Part shown: positions 34,240 through 43,059 of the stretch, piece by piece | Layout: every line of letters starts with the position of its first letter | How positions within the stretch are numbered: position 1 is the first letter of the stretch | Source of the DNA: Geobacillus thermocatenulatus | Lineage (GTDB): Bacteria > Bacillota > Bacilli > Bacillales > Anoxybacillaceae | Direction: 5' to 3' | Assembly: GCF_002217655.1 (NCBI RefSeq) | Contig: NZ_NEWK01000001.1 | Span: forward strand, 444,001-508,000 | Length of the DNA stretch: 64,000 bases | Notes under the pieces: model-generated | Seen by the model: the letters and a program-made list of their open reading frames with translations, nothing else | Database searches by the model: none | Told to the model about the DNA's origin: nothing | Made by a program: the position numbers and the translations under genes

Positions 34240-34265
34240 GGGCGATCATCGGATCGTCCTTTTTC
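34240..34265 (+). terminator. Terminator after the toxin gene (copy 2 of the duplicated hairpin)
   Basis: GGGCGATC (34240-34247) pairs with GATCGTCC (34252-34259), then T residues. It is identical over 26 bp to the prfB terminator. Confidence 0.88.
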
Positions 34266-34356
34266 CCTTTAGCATAGCAGACCATTATCGCGTTAATCGA
34301 CTGTCATTTACTTGCCAAAACGGGCATGCTATACTCACAGAGGAAGGTGGGGAAGC

Positions 34357-35220
34357 ATGCGGAAGCGAAGAGAGAGGACCATGCCTCCGGCGGTGGAGGC
34401 GGCTTTGGAGTATGCGTATGTTCTGATCGGCGCAGCGATCGTCGCGGTGGCGTTTAACGTGTTTTTGCTGCCAAACCGGATCGCCTCAGGCGGAGTGAGC
34501 GGCATCAGCACGATTATGCACGCGTTGTTGGGCATTGAGCCGGCCTACGTCCAATGGGCGCTCAACATTCCGCTTTTTATCGCTGGCGTTGTGCTGTTGG
34601 GCCGGCAGTTTGGCGTCAAGACGTTTGTCGGGACGGTGTTCTTGCCGCTTGTCGTCTATGTGACGAAGGGGATGGAGCCGGCGACGACGAATCCGCTTCT
34701 TGGCGCGATCTTTGGCGGCATCGGCGTCGGGCTTGGCCTCGGCGTTGTCTTCCGCGGCCGCGCCTCGACCGGAGGCACCGATTTGGCCGCGCAAATCATC
34801 CATAAATATACCGGGCTGTCGCTTGGCATGTGCGTGATTTTGATTGACGGCTTGATCGTCTTGACCGCGGCATTTGTGTTTGACATTGAACGCGCGCTCT
34901 ATGCGTTGATCGCCTTGTATGTCACGAGCAAAACAATTGACCTCGTTCAAGTCGGGCTTGGGTATTCGAAAATCGCTCTGATTATTACAAAGGAAGAAGA
35001 AAAAGTGCGCCGCGCCATTTTGCACGAAATCGACCGCGGGGTGACGCGGCTGCCGGCGTACGGCGGCTACACCGAACACGAACGGCCGGTGCTGATGTGC
35101 GTCGTCGCTCAATCGGAGTTCACGAAATTGAAACAATTGGTCCGAACCATTGATCCGACAGCGTTTGTCGTCGTGGCGAACGCCGCTGAGGTGCTCGGCG
35201 AAGGATTTCAACGTACGTAA
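34357..35220 (+). CDS. yvjA: YitT/YvjA-family membrane protein
   Basis: The protein has 287 residues. Five or six hydrophobic segments cover residues 15-180 ([55 protein letters not shown]), and a soluble DUF2179 domain forms the C-terminus ([40 protein letters not shown]). The YitT family has no proven function. Its place between prfB and cccB equals that of yvjA in B. subtilis. Start ATG 34357 follows GAGGAAGGTGGGG; upstream TTTACT-N17-TATACT may be its promoter. Confidence 0.88.
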   Translation: MRKRRERTMPPAVEAALEYAYVLIGAAIVAVAFNVFLLPNRIASGGVSGISTIMHALLGIEPAYVQWALNIPLFIAGVVLLGRQFGVKTFVGTVFLPLVVYVTKGMEPATTNPLLGAIFGGIGVGLGLGVVFRGRASTGGTDLAAQIIHKYTGLSLGMCVILIDGLIVLTAAFVFDIERALYALIALYVTSKTIDLVQVGLGYSKIALIITKEEEKVRRAILHEIDRGVTRLPAYGGYTEHERPVLMCVVAQSEFTKLKQLVRTIDPTAFVVVANAAEVLGEGFQRT

Positions 35221-35282
35221 AACGGAAGAAATCGGTTATAATAAAGGAGAATGAAATTTTTGTTTTCTGGGGGGAGTTCGCC

Positions 35283-35618
35283 ATGAAGTGGAAGTTGGCT
35301 GCGATGTTCCTTGGCGTTTCGCTCGCCCTTGCCGCGTGCGGCGGTGGCGGGGACAACGCTGGGGAGAAAAACGGCGGCGGCAACGGTGGAGGGGATACAG
35401 CAGCGGCTGCCGAGCAAATTTTTAAACAAAACTGTGCGTCCTGTCATGGACAAGACTTGTCGGGCGGGGTCGGCCCGAACTTGCAAAAGGTTGGAAGCAA
35501 GTACTCCAAAGATCAGATCAAAGAGATCATTGCCAACGGCCGCGGCGCGATGCCGGCCGGAATCATCAAAGGGGAAGACGCCGACAAAGTGGCGGAATGG
35601 CTCGCTTCGAAAAAATGA
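35283..35618 (+). CDS. cccB: Cytochrome c-551, lipid-anchored
   Basis: The protein has 111 residues. A lipoprotein signal ends SLALAAC with Cys 19 as the lipidation site. A Gly/Asn-rich linker (20-40) follows, then a class I cytochrome c domain with heme motif CASCH (51-55) and the axial Met in [14 protein letters not shown]. It acts on the outer face of the membrane in electron transfer to cytochrome oxidase. The ribosome-binding site GGGGGGAG lies 8 bp upstream. Confidence 0.95.
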   Translation: MKWKLAAMFLGVSLALAACGGGGDNAGEKNGGGNGGGDTAAAAEQIFKQNCASCHGQDLSGGVGPNLQKVGSKYSKDQIKEIIANGRGAMPAGIIKGEDADKVAEWLASKK

Positions 35619-35636
35619 AAAGGATCACGGCATGTG

Positions 35637-35676
35637 CACCGTCTGGTTGAACCGAAAACCAGGCGGTGTGTTTTTT
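35637..35676 (+). terminator. Terminator after cccB
   Basis: CACCGTCTGGTT (35637-35648) pairs with AACCAGGCGGTG (35657-35668) and a TGTTTTTT tract follows. Confidence 0.9.
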
Positions 35677-35836
35677 GGGCCGTTTTTCCTACTCTCGCTT
35701 TTGTTGGCCATTTGAAATATAAATGTAAAATTCGACAATAGAAAATCGTGTTATAATAATCCTTGCGGAATTTTGCAAGATTCATTCGAAACAGCTCGAG
35801 AAATGGCAGCCAGCAAGTCGAAAATAGGTGATGATG

Positions 35837-36532
35837 ATGATTGAAATGCAAGATGTATACAAAACCTACCCAAACGGCGTTGTGGCGCTAAACGGCATCA
35901 ACGTCCGCATCAAGCAAGGAGAATTCGTCTATGTCGTTGGGCCCAGCGGAGCTGGGAAGTCGACGTTTATTAAAATGATGTACCGCGAGGAAAAGCCGAC
36001 GAGCGGGACCATTATGGTCAACGGTGTCAACTTGGCCAAGCTCAAAGACAGCAAAGTTCCTCTTTTGCGCCGCCATATTGGTGTTGTGTTCCAAGATTTC
36101 AAGCTGCTTCCGAAGCTCAACGTTTACGAAAACGTCGCCTTTGCCTTGGAAGTCATTGAAGAATCACCGAAAGCGATCCGCAAAAAAGTCATGGAAGTGC
36201 TCGATCTAGTCGGCCTCAAGCATAAAATCCGCTCTTATCCGAACGAACTGTCTGGGGGCGAACAGCAACGCGTCTCCATCGCCCGCTCAATCGTCAACTC
36301 CCCGAAGATCGTGATTGCCGACGAACCAACAGGGAACTTGGATCCGGAAACCTCGTGGGGCATTGTGGAGCTGTTTGAAAAAATCAACGATCGGGGAACG
36401 ACGATTGTGATGGCGACCCATAACAAAGAGATCGTCAATGCGACCCGGCGGCGTGTCATCGCCATCGAAAACGGGAAAATCGTCCGCGACGAGGCGAAGG
36501 GGGAATACGGCTATGACGCTTCATACGTTTAA
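35837..36532 (+). CDS. ftsE: Cell division ATP-binding protein FtsE
   Basis: The protein has 231 residues from MIEMQDVYKTYPNGVVALNG. The ABC signature elements are Walker A VGPSGAGKSTFIKMMYREE, the signature LSGGEQQRVSIARSIVNSP and Walker B IVIADEPTGNLDP. FtsE with FtsX activates cell-wall hydrolases. Several in-frame starts lie in GTGATGATGATG (35828-35839); spacing from AGGTGATG and the family start favour 35837. ftsX overlaps its end by 20 bp. Confidence 0.97.
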   Translation: MIEMQDVYKTYPNGVVALNGINVRIKQGEFVYVVGPSGAGKSTFIKMMYREEKPTSGTIMVNGVNLAKLKDSKVPLLRRHIGVVFQDFKLLPKLNVYENVAFALEVIEESPKAIRKKVMEVLDLVGLKHKIRSYPNELSGGEQQRVSIARSIVNSPKIVIADEPTGNLDPETSWGIVELFEKINDRGTTIVMATHNKEIVNATRRRVIAIENGKIVRDEAKGEYGYDASYV

Positions 36533-37406
36533 GCGCCACGTCCGGGAAAGCATCAAAAGCCTTGGCCGCAACGGTTGGATGACATTTGCGTCCGCGAGCG
36601 CCGTCACGGTGACGCTGTTGCTTGTCGGCGTCTTTTTTGTCGTCATGTTCAACATCAACCATTTTGCCAAAAAAGTCGAAAACGATGTCGAAATTCGCGT
36701 CCATATCGAACTCACGGCTGACAGCCGGCAAAAAGACGCCTTGCGCCGGCAAATTGAAGCCATTCCAAACGTGAAGGAAGTGCGCTACTCATCGAAGGAC
36801 GAAGAGCTGAAGCGGCTGATCAAAAGCATGGGGGATGAAGGCTCGTCGTTCCGCTTATTTGAACAGGACAACCCACTAAGCGATGTATACGTCGTGAAAG
36901 CGGCCCATCCGCAAGATACGGTGAAAATCGCCAAGCAAATCGAAACATTGCCGTTCGTCCATAAAGTCAACTATGGCCAAGGGACGGTCGAGAAGCTGTT
37001 TGACGCACTGAAAGTGGCGCGCAACGTCGGGCTTGTGCTCATTCTCGGATTGTTGTTTACGGCGATGTTTCTCATTTCCAACACAATCAAAATTACGATT
37101 TTCGCCCGCCGCCGCGAAATCGAGATTATGCGGCTCGTGGGCGCGACGAACGGGTTTATCCGCTGGCCGTTCTTTTTGGAAGGGTTATGGCTTGGAATGC
37201 TTGGCGCTCTCTTCCCGATCGCGGCGCTTTCGATCGTGTACTACAACGTGTATCAAGTGTATGAACAGCGCGTTTCCTTGCCGTTTTTTGAACTTCTTCC
37301 GTTTTCGCCGTTTATGTGGCAGTTGAGCGCACTGCTCTTGGCGATCGGCGCGGGCATCGGCATTTGGGGAAGCGTCATGTCCGTGCGTAAGTTTTTGAAA
37401 GTATAA
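36513..37406 (+). CDS. ftsX: Cell division membrane protein FtsX
   Basis: The protein has 297 residues. The first membrane segment is TFASASAVTVTLLLVGVFFV. A long extracellular loop (about 45-165) carries the hydrolase-binding part (NVKEVRYSSKDEELKRLIKS). Three C-terminal membrane segments follow (GLVLILGLLFTAMFLISNTI and later). The cytoplasmic REIEIMRLVGATNGFIRWPF is the FtsX/MacB coupling motif. Start ATG 36513 lies inside ftsE. It probably controls the M23 peptidase encoded 24 bp downstream. Confidence 0.96.
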   Translation: MTLHTFKRHVRESIKSLGRNGWMTFASASAVTVTLLLVGVFFVVMFNINHFAKKVENDVEIRVHIELTADSRQKDALRRQIEAIPNVKEVRYSSKDEELKRLIKSMGDEGSSFRLFEQDNPLSDVYVVKAAHPQDTVKIAKQIETLPFVHKVNYGQGTVEKLFDALKVARNVGLVLILGLLFTAMFLISNTIKITIFARRREIEIMRLVGATNGFIRWPFFLEGLWLGMLGALFPIAALSIVYYNVYQVYEQRVSLPFFELLPFSPFMWQLSALLLAIGAGIGIWGSVMSVRKFLKV

Positions 37407-37430
37407 GAATCATAGGGAGAGGGGAAAGCG

Positions 37431-38729
37431 ATGAAAAAGAAAAACATGATGGCGCTCGCGGTCGCCGCGGCGCTCGGCCTTGGCGTTCTGCCGCCGGCGG
37501 CGGACGCCGTCAGCACTCGTGATATCGAACAAAAGCGAGGCGAGATCGACGCGCTTCGTTCGAAACGGTCAGAGGTGCAGGAAAAAATCAGTGAGGCGCA
37601 AAAAAACATCGAAGCCCTTCAGTCGCAGCAAAAACAAGTCGCCAACGATATTGAAAAGCTGAACATGGCCATTGAGGAAACGAGCGGCAAAATCCGCAAC
37701 GTCAGCGCCGATATTGACCAAACGGAGCACGCCATTGACCAATTGAAGCAGGAAATTGCCGAAATTCAAGAACGGATTGAAAAGCGGAATGACATTTTGA
37801 AGGAGCGGCTTCGTTCCTTGCAGGAAAGCGGCGGGGCGATCAGCTACTTGCAAGTATTGCTTGGCGCGCAAAGCTTCAGCGATTTCATCGACCGGATGAG
37901 CGCCGTGACGACGATCATGGAAGCGGACCAACAAATCATCCGCGAGCAGGAAGCCGATAAAGCGTTAAAAGAGAAAAAGGAAGCTGAATTGACGGAGAAG
38001 CGGAACAAGCTGCAAGAGGATTTGCAAGAATTGAAGCAGCTGCAGGCTGAACTGGCCGGCCAGCTGGAACAAAAAAATCGCCTGATGGCCGATTTGAAAC
38101 AAAAAGAGGAAGAAGAACATGATCATAAGATGGCGCTTGAAGAAGAAAAAGAACTGATCGCCAAGCAAGAAGCAGCGGTGAAAGAGCAGCTTGCCGAACT
38201 CGAACGGCAAAAACGGGCGGAAGAAGAAGCGAAACAGCGGGCGCATACATACACCTCGTTTGACAATGGTGACGCATCGTCAGGAGAAATGCCATCCGGC
38301 GGCAGCATGCCGCCTGTATCGAGCGGGGCGTTCACCCGGCCGGCCAACGGACCGATCACCTCGGGCTTTGGCTACCGGTTTGGCGGCACGGACTTCCATC
38401 CAGGGGTCGACATCGGCAAGCGAGCTCCCGTTGTGCCGGTTGTCGCGGCAGCGGACGGCATTGTGTTCCGCTCCTACTATTCTAGCAGCTACGGCAACGT
38501 CATTTTCATCAGCCATGTGATTAATGGGCAAACCTATACGACCGTGTATGCTCATTTAGAAGCGCGTCTTGTTGGCGAAGGGCAGCACGTCCGCAAAGGA
38601 CAAATGATTGGCTACATGGGCAATACCGGGAATTCGACCGGTCCTCATCTTCATTTTGAACTGCATCGCGGCGGCTGGAACGAGGCGAAAACGAATGCGG
38701 TCAATCCACTTGACTATATTCCTTTCTAA
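37431..38729 (+). CDS. Secreted coiled-coil M23 peptidase (FtsEX-linked murein hydrolase)
   Basis: The protein has 432 residues: signal peptide MKKKNMMALAVAAALGLGVL to about residue 25, a long coiled coil (28-270; KRSEVQEKISEAQKNIEALQ, QTEHAIDQLKQEIAEIQERI), a Ser/Gly-rich linker, then an M23/LytM domain with zinc ligands in FHPGVDIGKRAP and GPHLHFELHRGGW. Coiled coil plus LytM is the EnvC/PcsB-type design regulated by FtsEX, and the gene follows ftsX directly. The metal ligands are intact, so it is probably an active endopeptidase rather than a pure activator. Confidence 0.92.
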   Translation: MKKKNMMALAVAAALGLGVLPPAADAVSTRDIEQKRGEIDALRSKRSEVQEKISEAQKNIEALQSQQKQVANDIEKLNMAIEETSGKIRNVSADIDQTEHAIDQLKQEIAEIQERIEKRNDILKERLRSLQESGGAISYLQVLLGAQSFSDFIDRMSAVTTIMEADQQIIREQEADKALKEKKEAELTEKRNKLQEDLQELKQLQAELAGQLEQKNRLMADLKQKEEEEHDHKMALEEEKELIAKQEAAVKEQLAELERQKRAEEEAKQRAHTYTSFDNGDASSGEMPSGGSMPPVSSGAFTRPANGPITSGFGYRFGGTDFHPGVDIGKRAPVVPVVAAADGIVFRSYYSSSYGNVIFISHVINGQTYTTVYAHLEARLVGEGQHVRKGQMIGYMGNTGNSTGPHLHFELHRGGWNEAKTNAVNPLDYIPF

Positions 38730-38751
38730 TGTCGAACCGTAGGTGGCATGG

Positions 38752-38795
38752 CGCAACTTGTCTGTCTTTTGGCAGGACAAGTTGCGTATTTTTTT
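38752..38795 (+). terminator. Terminator after the M23 gene
   Basis: CGCAACTTGTC (38752-38762) pairs perfectly with GACAAGTTGCG (38776-38786), followed by TATTTTTTTG. Confidence 0.9.
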
Positions 38796-38844
38796 GATTG
38801 ATTTGACATCAAGAAAATGGTCTGTCCGCACCACATTCCCCCCC

Positions 38845-38876
38845 TTGACTCTGTACCTTAGTCCATCGTTTATAAT
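38845..38876 (+). promoter_or_regulatory. MerR-type mer promoter/operator 1
   Basis: TTGACT (38845-38850) and TATAAT (38871-38876) are separated by 20 bp, longer than the normal 17, as in promoters untwisted by MerR. The spacer contains the imperfect dyad ACTCTGTAC / GTCCATCGT around CTTA. It drives the transporter and merA. Confidence 0.75.
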
Positions 38877-38927
38877 GTTGAGCAAAGACGGGAACCCCCC
38901 ACCCCGTCATCGCAAGGAGGGAGACCG

Positions 38928-39221
38928 ATGGGAATGGTCAAAACATCGTTTTGGGCCGTGCTGGCACTGCTCAGCTGCCCGTGCCATCTGGCGGTTATTC
39001 TGCCGTTGTTGGCTGGAACATCGGTCGGTGCGTATTGGATCCGACACCAAAGCCTTGCCATCGGCTTTTTTACGGTTTTGTTTTTCTTTTCGCTGATGAT
39101 GATGTTTGGAAAGCGAAAGCCAATGCGATCAGGTGAAGCGGAAAGCTGCGGCCTTGGGAAAACGGGAAACGGCCATGGGGTGTGCTGTGTCCCCTTCCGA
39201 ACGAATCATGAGGATGAGTGA
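38928..39221 (+). CDS. Small mercuric-ion transport protein (MerF/MerT-like)
   Basis: The protein has 97 residues. Two hydrophobic segments are seen: [20 protein letters not shown] with a Cys-Pro-Cys pair inside the membrane helix, and [18 protein letters not shown]. The cytoplasmic tail carries further Cys (ESCGLG, GVCCVPF). Membrane cysteine pairs that relay Hg(II) inward are typical of MerF/MerT/MerE. Lying between the MerR-type promoter and merA supports this. It has a strong ribosome-binding site, AAGGAGGGAGACCG. The exact mer transporter subfamily is not certain. Confidence 0.8.
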   Translation: MGMVKTSFWAVLALLSCPCHLAVILPLLAGTSVGAYWIRHQSLAIGFFTVLFFFSLMMMFGKRKPMRSGEAESCGLGKTGNGHGVCCVPFRTNHEDE

Positions 39222-39291
39222 TATGGGTTTCATGATCGAGGATCTGAACAAATTAAGAAAGAGACATTTCTGGATAGGAGTGATTTTTACC

Positions 39292-40932
39292 ATGAAAACA
39301 TACCGAATGACCGTCCAAGGCATGACATGCACCGGCTGTGAACAACATGTCGCCAGAGCGCTGGGGGCGATTGGGGCCAAGCTGATGGATGTCAGCTTCC
39401 AGCGCGGTGAAGCGGTATTCGCGTTGCCTGAGGGCACGGACGTTGACATGGCGAGACAAGCGGTCAAAAACGCCCATTACGAGCCGAGGGACATCGAGGA
39501 GATCGCCGTGACAGCCAGATCTGTCATCGATGGCGAGGGAGAGTATGACTACATCGTCATCGGTTCCGGCGGAGCGGCGTTTTCCTCGGCGATCGAAGCG
39601 GTGAAATACGGGGCGAAAGTGGCGATGGTCGAACGTGGCACGGTCGGGGGGACGTGCGTCAATATCGGCTGCGTGCCGTCCAAGACGTTGCTTCGGGCTG
39701 GTGAAATCAATGCGTTGGCGCGAAATCATCCGTTTCTCGGCCTGCATACATCCGCTGGTCCGGTTGATTTGGCGCCGTTAGTGAAGCAAAAAAATGAGCT
39801 GGTCGAGCAGCTTCGCCAAGCGAAATATGCAGACTTGATCGGAGAGTATGGGTTCGATTTCATCCAAGGGGAAGCCCGATTTGTTGGGCGCCAAACGATT
39901 GAAGTGAACGGCCAAACGCTGTCGGCGAAACGGTTTTTGATCGCGACAGGTGCTTCCCCGGCTGTGCCGGATATTCCGGGGCTTCATGATGTCGACTACT
40001 TGACGAGCACGACGTTGCTCGAGCTGAAAAAGGTGCCGAAGCGGCTCGCCGTCATCGGCGCCGGCTACATCGGGATGGAGTTGGGGCAGCTGTTCCACCA
40101 TCTCGGCTCGGAGGTGACGTTGATGCAGCGAAGCCCGAGCCTCTTGAAAGCGTATGATCCGGAAATTTCCGAAGCGGTGGTGCGGGCGCTCACGGAACAA
40201 GGCATCCGCATCATCACCGGCGCTTCGTTTGAACGGGTCGAACAAGACGGGAATACGAAAAAAGTGTATGTGAATGTAGACGGCCGCATCCGGGTCATCG
40301 AAGCGGACGAATTGCTCGTGGCTGCCGGGAGAACGCCGAATACAGCGGCGTTGAACTTGCCGGCAGCCGGTGTGGAAGTCGGGGCGCGCGGGGAAATTTT
40401 GATCGACGAATACACACGGACGACGAACCCGTCGATTTATGCGGCAGGCGATGTCACGCTCGGCCCGCAGTTCGTCTATGTCGCGGCCTATCAGGGAGCC
40501 GTTGCCGCGGCCAATGCCGTCGGCGGGCTGAACAAGCGCTGGGATACGGCCGTCGTTCCGGCGGTGACGTTCACCCATCCGGCCATCGCCACCGTCGGGT
40601 TGACCGAACAGCGGGCGAAAGAAAACGGGTATGACGTGAAAACGTCCGTCCTGCCGCTTGAGGCGGTGCCGCGCGCGATCGTCAATCGGGAAACGACGGG
40701 GGTGTTGAAACTTGTCGCTGAGGCCCGTACGGGCAAGCTGCTAGGCGCCCACGTTGTTGCGGACAATGCCGGCGAGGTCATTTACGCCGCCACGTTGGCG
40801 ATTCAATTCGGATTAACGATCGACGACCTTCGCCGCACGTTGGCTCCGTATTTAACGATGGCGGAGGGGCTGAAGCTGGCGGCGCTTACGTTTGACCGAG
40901 ACGTTTCGAAACTGTCGTGCTGCGCGGGATGA
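39292..40932 (+). CDS. merA: Mercuric reductase MerA
   Basis: The protein has 546 residues. An N-terminal heavy-metal-associated domain has GMTCTGC (10-16). The flavoprotein core has FAD motif [17 protein letters not shown], redox pair in [13 protein letters not shown] (Cys 122 and Cys 127), an NADPH-binding region [20 protein letters not shown], and the MerA-specific C-terminal vicinal cysteines LSCCAG (543-544). It reduces Hg(II) to Hg(0) with NADPH. The frame is open from 39106, but GGATAGGAGTG before ATG 39292 and the HMA start decide it. Confidence 0.98.
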   Translation: MKTYRMTVQGMTCTGCEQHVARALGAIGAKLMDVSFQRGEAVFALPEGTDVDMARQAVKNAHYEPRDIEEIAVTARSVIDGEGEYDYIVIGSGGAAFSSAIEAVKYGAKVAMVERGTVGGTCVNIGCVPSKTLLRAGEINALARNHPFLGLHTSAGPVDLAPLVKQKNELVEQLRQAKYADLIGEYGFDFIQGEARFVGRQTIEVNGQTLSAKRFLIATGASPAVPDIPGLHDVDYLTSTTLLELKKVPKRLAVIGAGYIGMELGQLFHHLGSEVTLMQRSPSLLKAYDPEISEAVVRALTEQGIRIITGASFERVEQDGNTKKVYVNVDGRIRVIEADELLVAAGRTPNTAALNLPAAGVEVGARGEILIDEYTRTTNPSIYAAGDVTLGPQFVYVAAYQGAVAAANAVGGLNKRWDTAVVPAVTFTHPAIATVGLTEQRAKENGYDVKTSVLPLEAVPRAIVNRETTGVLKLVAEARTGKLLGAHVVADNAGEVIYAATLAIQFGLTIDDLRRTLAPYLTMAEGLKLAALTFDRDVSKLSCCAG

Positions 40933-41085
40933 GGCCTTTGAATGGGGCCGCCGCTTCGCGGACCGTTATCAAGGGGGTGGAACTCATTGCTGTTGCGGTT
41001 GCAACGAAGCTTAATGGGGAGGCGATCCGTTTGGTGGAGCGCTTCCCTATTCATAAAGAAATGTCAGTCCAACGTTCATATTGAC

Positions 41086-41117
41086 TTGACCCTGTACGAT
41101 AGTAGAAGGTTTATGTT
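41086..41117 (+). promoter_or_regulatory. MerR-type promoter/operator 2, upstream of merR
   Basis: TTGACC (41086-41091) and TATGTT (41112-41117) are 20 bp apart. The spacer and flanks carry the dyad ACCCTGTAC / GTAGAAGGT around GATA, matching 7 of 9 positions. It shares TTGAC-CTGTAC--TAGT with the first mer promoter. Confidence 0.65.
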
Positions 41118-41135
41118 TTTGGGTGAGGTGGTTAT

Positions 41136-41561
41136 GTGAAACATTACCGCATCGGCGAGTTGGCCCAAAAATGCCAGATTCATAAAGAAACGATCCGGTA
41201 CTACGAACGGAAAGGGCTTATTCCAGAAACAGAGCGGACAGAAGGCGGGTATCGTCTGTATACGGAGGAGACGATCCGGCGAATCCGGTTTATTAAACAG
41301 CTGCAAGGGCTCGGATTCACCTTGGCGGAAATTGATAAACTGCTTGGCGTTGTCGATCGGGATCGCGATCGATGCAAAGACATGTACCGCTTTGTTACGC
41401 AAAAGATCGAGGAGATTCAAGCCAGCATTCGCGATTTGAGGCGGATCGAAGCGATGCTCCAGCAGTTAAAGGAATGTTGCCCTCATGAAGACAATTTATA
41501 TAACTGCCCGATTATTGACCTATTGCTAGAAGAACCCTTTTACCCTCGCCAACGGTGTTAG
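41136..41561 (+). CDS. merR: Mercury-responsive regulator MerR
   Basis: The protein has 141 residues. The winged-helix N-terminus is YRIGELAQKCQIHKETIRYY, ERKGLIPETERTEGGYRLY. The Hg(II) ligands are present as Cys 80, Cys 115 and Cys 124 (DRDRCKDMY, KECCPHED, LYNCPII), with the spacing of Bacillus MerR. The last residues EEPFYPRQRC look unlike other MerR C-termini; a TnpB remnant starts immediately after the stop, so the tail may be altered. The start is GTG 41136 behind GGTGAGGTGG. merR lies downstream of merA, with its own promoter. Confidence 0.92.
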   Translation: MKHYRIGELAQKCQIHKETIRYYERKGLIPETERTEGGYRLYTEETIRRIRFIKQLQGLGFTLAEIDKLLGVVDRDRDRCKDMYRFVTQKIEEIQASIRDLRRIEAMLQQLKECCPHEDNLYNCPIIDLLLEEPFYPRQRC

Positions 41562-41562
41562 C

Positions 41563-41982
41563 GTGATTCGGATGGAAGCGTTGACGGGGATTCGGAAACG
41601 GGCAACATCGGCCAAAGAAGCGGGGCGAAGCCTTCACTCTTGGTCATTTCACCAACTACAAACGATGATCGCCTATAAAGCGGAAATGGCGGGCATTCGC
41701 GTGGAGTGGGTGAATCCAACCTACACGAGCCAAACGTGTCAATGTGGTCATCGAGAGAAAGCGAACCGAAACGGCATCCGCTTCCGATGCCAAAGGTGTG
41801 GATACACTCTCCACGCCGACTTGAATGGCGCCATCAACATCGCCAAAGCGATTTCGGGCTTTGCTGTCGAACCTAGCGCACGGGTCACAGGTGCGCCGCC
41901 CATTGGGGTGCATCCTAACCCGATGGGACGGGGTGATGACACACCCCTGAATTTGGGCGTTGTCCGAACCAGAAATGGATGA
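41563..41982 (+). pseudogene. TnpB (IS200/IS605) C-terminal remnant
   Basis: About 139 residues remain of a normally 370-430-residue protein. It begins at the second RuvC motif (IRMEALTGIRKR, with the catalytic Glu), keeps LHSWSFHQLQTMIAYKAEMA, the zinc-ribbon CQCGHREKANRNGIRFRCQR, and the last RuvC motif LHADLNGAINIAKA. The first catalytic Asp and the whole N-terminus are missing, so it cannot cut DNA. It abuts the merR stop codon. Confidence 0.9.
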
Positions 41983-42034
41983 GGACGCAAACGATCCAAG
42001 AATCCCACGACTTTAGGCGTGCGGAGTGTCAATA
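41940..42034 (+). ncRNA. Probable omega-RNA / right end of the IS605-type element
   Basis: Sequence beyond tnpB ends with the hairpin CCCACG (42004-42009) / CGTGCGG (42018-42024) and GAGTGTCAAT, the usual right-end layout of IS1341-type elements where the guide RNA of TnpB is encoded. Without intact TnpB it is a relic. The boundaries are approximate. Confidence 0.5.
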
Positions 42035-42137
42035 TGGAATTTTAGCCGCAACAGTTCTGTGCGTTCTTCCACTGCAACGGGGGAGAAGAAAAAGGGTGAT
42101 AAGGAAATAGGTGGTGGCAAGCTCCAGCAAAAATATG

Positions 42138-42182
42138 GCTGCCCTCATCAGCCGGTTTCCCGGCCTTTCGGGCAGCTGCTTG
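42138..42182 (-). terminator. Terminator of the Ca-binding-repeat gene
   Basis: CTGCCC (outer) pairs with GGGCAG, and GCCGG pairs with CCGGC inside. Read on the minus strand it is followed by CATATTTTTGC, about 20 bp after the stop. Confidence 0.55.
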
Positions 42183-42198
42183 TCTGCTCAGGACGCGA

Positions 42199-43059
42199 TT
42201 ATTCGCTGCTGTTGCCATCATCGCCGCCTACATTGCCACCATCGTAGTCATCATCGTCTTGGTCGTGATTTTGATCATGACCGTCTTGATCATGGCCTTG
42301 GTCATCGTCATCTTGATCATCGCCGGGTTGCCCAGCATTTTCTCCTTTGTCCTCGTCTTGCTTGACGGACAGTTTCCGCGCCCGGCCGCTTCCATATTTC
42401 CACTCGAGTTCAAGGCGGAACGGAGTATCAAGGGAAAAGAGAGTTTGGATTTTGGCGATGACTTCATCATTTGACAGCGACGGTGATGCTTGCAAGTCGT
42501 TAATGAGCGACTGGACATCATTTGTTGTTACTTCACCCGTCTGGTCTTTCATGTGCAAATGGGAATGGCGTTCAGACCAATGATAGTCGACTTTAATGGT
42601 TTGGTTGGCCGCTGTTTTGATTCGCAACTCAAGCTTTTGGATGACATTGGCCAGCTTTGTTTTTCCTTTCTTCTCTGCCCCGTCTTTAACCCGGTCGTTG
42701 TCGCTGTCGGCATCTTCCGGTTTAGTGCCGAGCGCTACCTCGGCGCTGTTTGTCAGCCCATCGCGATCGGTGTCTTCGTCCCCATCTAATATTTTATCTT
42801 TGTCCGTATCTGTTTTCGTCGGATTCAGACGGAGATTGTATTCCACTCGGTTGGTTAAGCCGTCGCGGTCTTTGTCCTGGTTGGCGACGTTTTTCCCTAG
42901 ACCGAGTTTGTACTTCAGTTCCCAATCATCCGGGATGCCGTCTTTGTTTTTATCGGCCCATTTTGGCTTGGATTGTTGTTTCCCCTTGGCTTCGGCTGTT
43001 GCCCATCCTGATGAAAACAACAAGGCAGCAGCGAGGCACCCAACTAGCATTCGCTTCAT
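42199..43059 (-). CDS. Secreted protein with Asp-rich Ca-binding repeats
   Basis: The protein has 286 residues. Signal peptide MKRMLVGCLAAALLFSSGWA ends near residue 25. Residues 35-125 hold thrombospondin type 3-like repeats (DKNKDGIPDDWE, DKDRDGLTNRVE, DTDRDGLTNSAE, DADSDNDRVKDG) that bind calcium. Residues 140-220 form a YusW-like domain (LELRIKTAANQTIKVDYHWS). The tail is extremely acidic (DQDDDDQGHDQDGHDQNH). It is likely cell-surface or spore associated; the exact role is unknown. Its ATG overlaps the stop of the preceding small gene. Confidence 0.85.
   Translation of the reverse strand: MKRMLVGCLAAALLFSSGWATAEAKGKQQSKPKWADKNKDGIPDDWELKYKLGLGKNVANQDKDRDGLTNRVEYNLRLNPTKTDTDKDKILDGDEDTDRDGLTNSAEVALGTKPEDADSDNDRVKDGAEKKGKTKLANVIQKLELRIKTAANQTIKVDYHWSERHSHLHMKDQTGEVTTNDVQSLINDLQASPSLSNDEVIAKIQTLFSLDTPFRLELEWKYGSGRARKLSVKQDEDKGENAGQPGDDQDDDDQGHDQDGHDQNHDQDDDDYDGGNVGGDDGNSSE

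Noticed and set aside
42138-42182. Structured element considered as a riboswitch
   Set aside because: It lies at the 3' side of the minus-strand gene and lacks the conserved cores of known riboswitches; a terminator explains it better.
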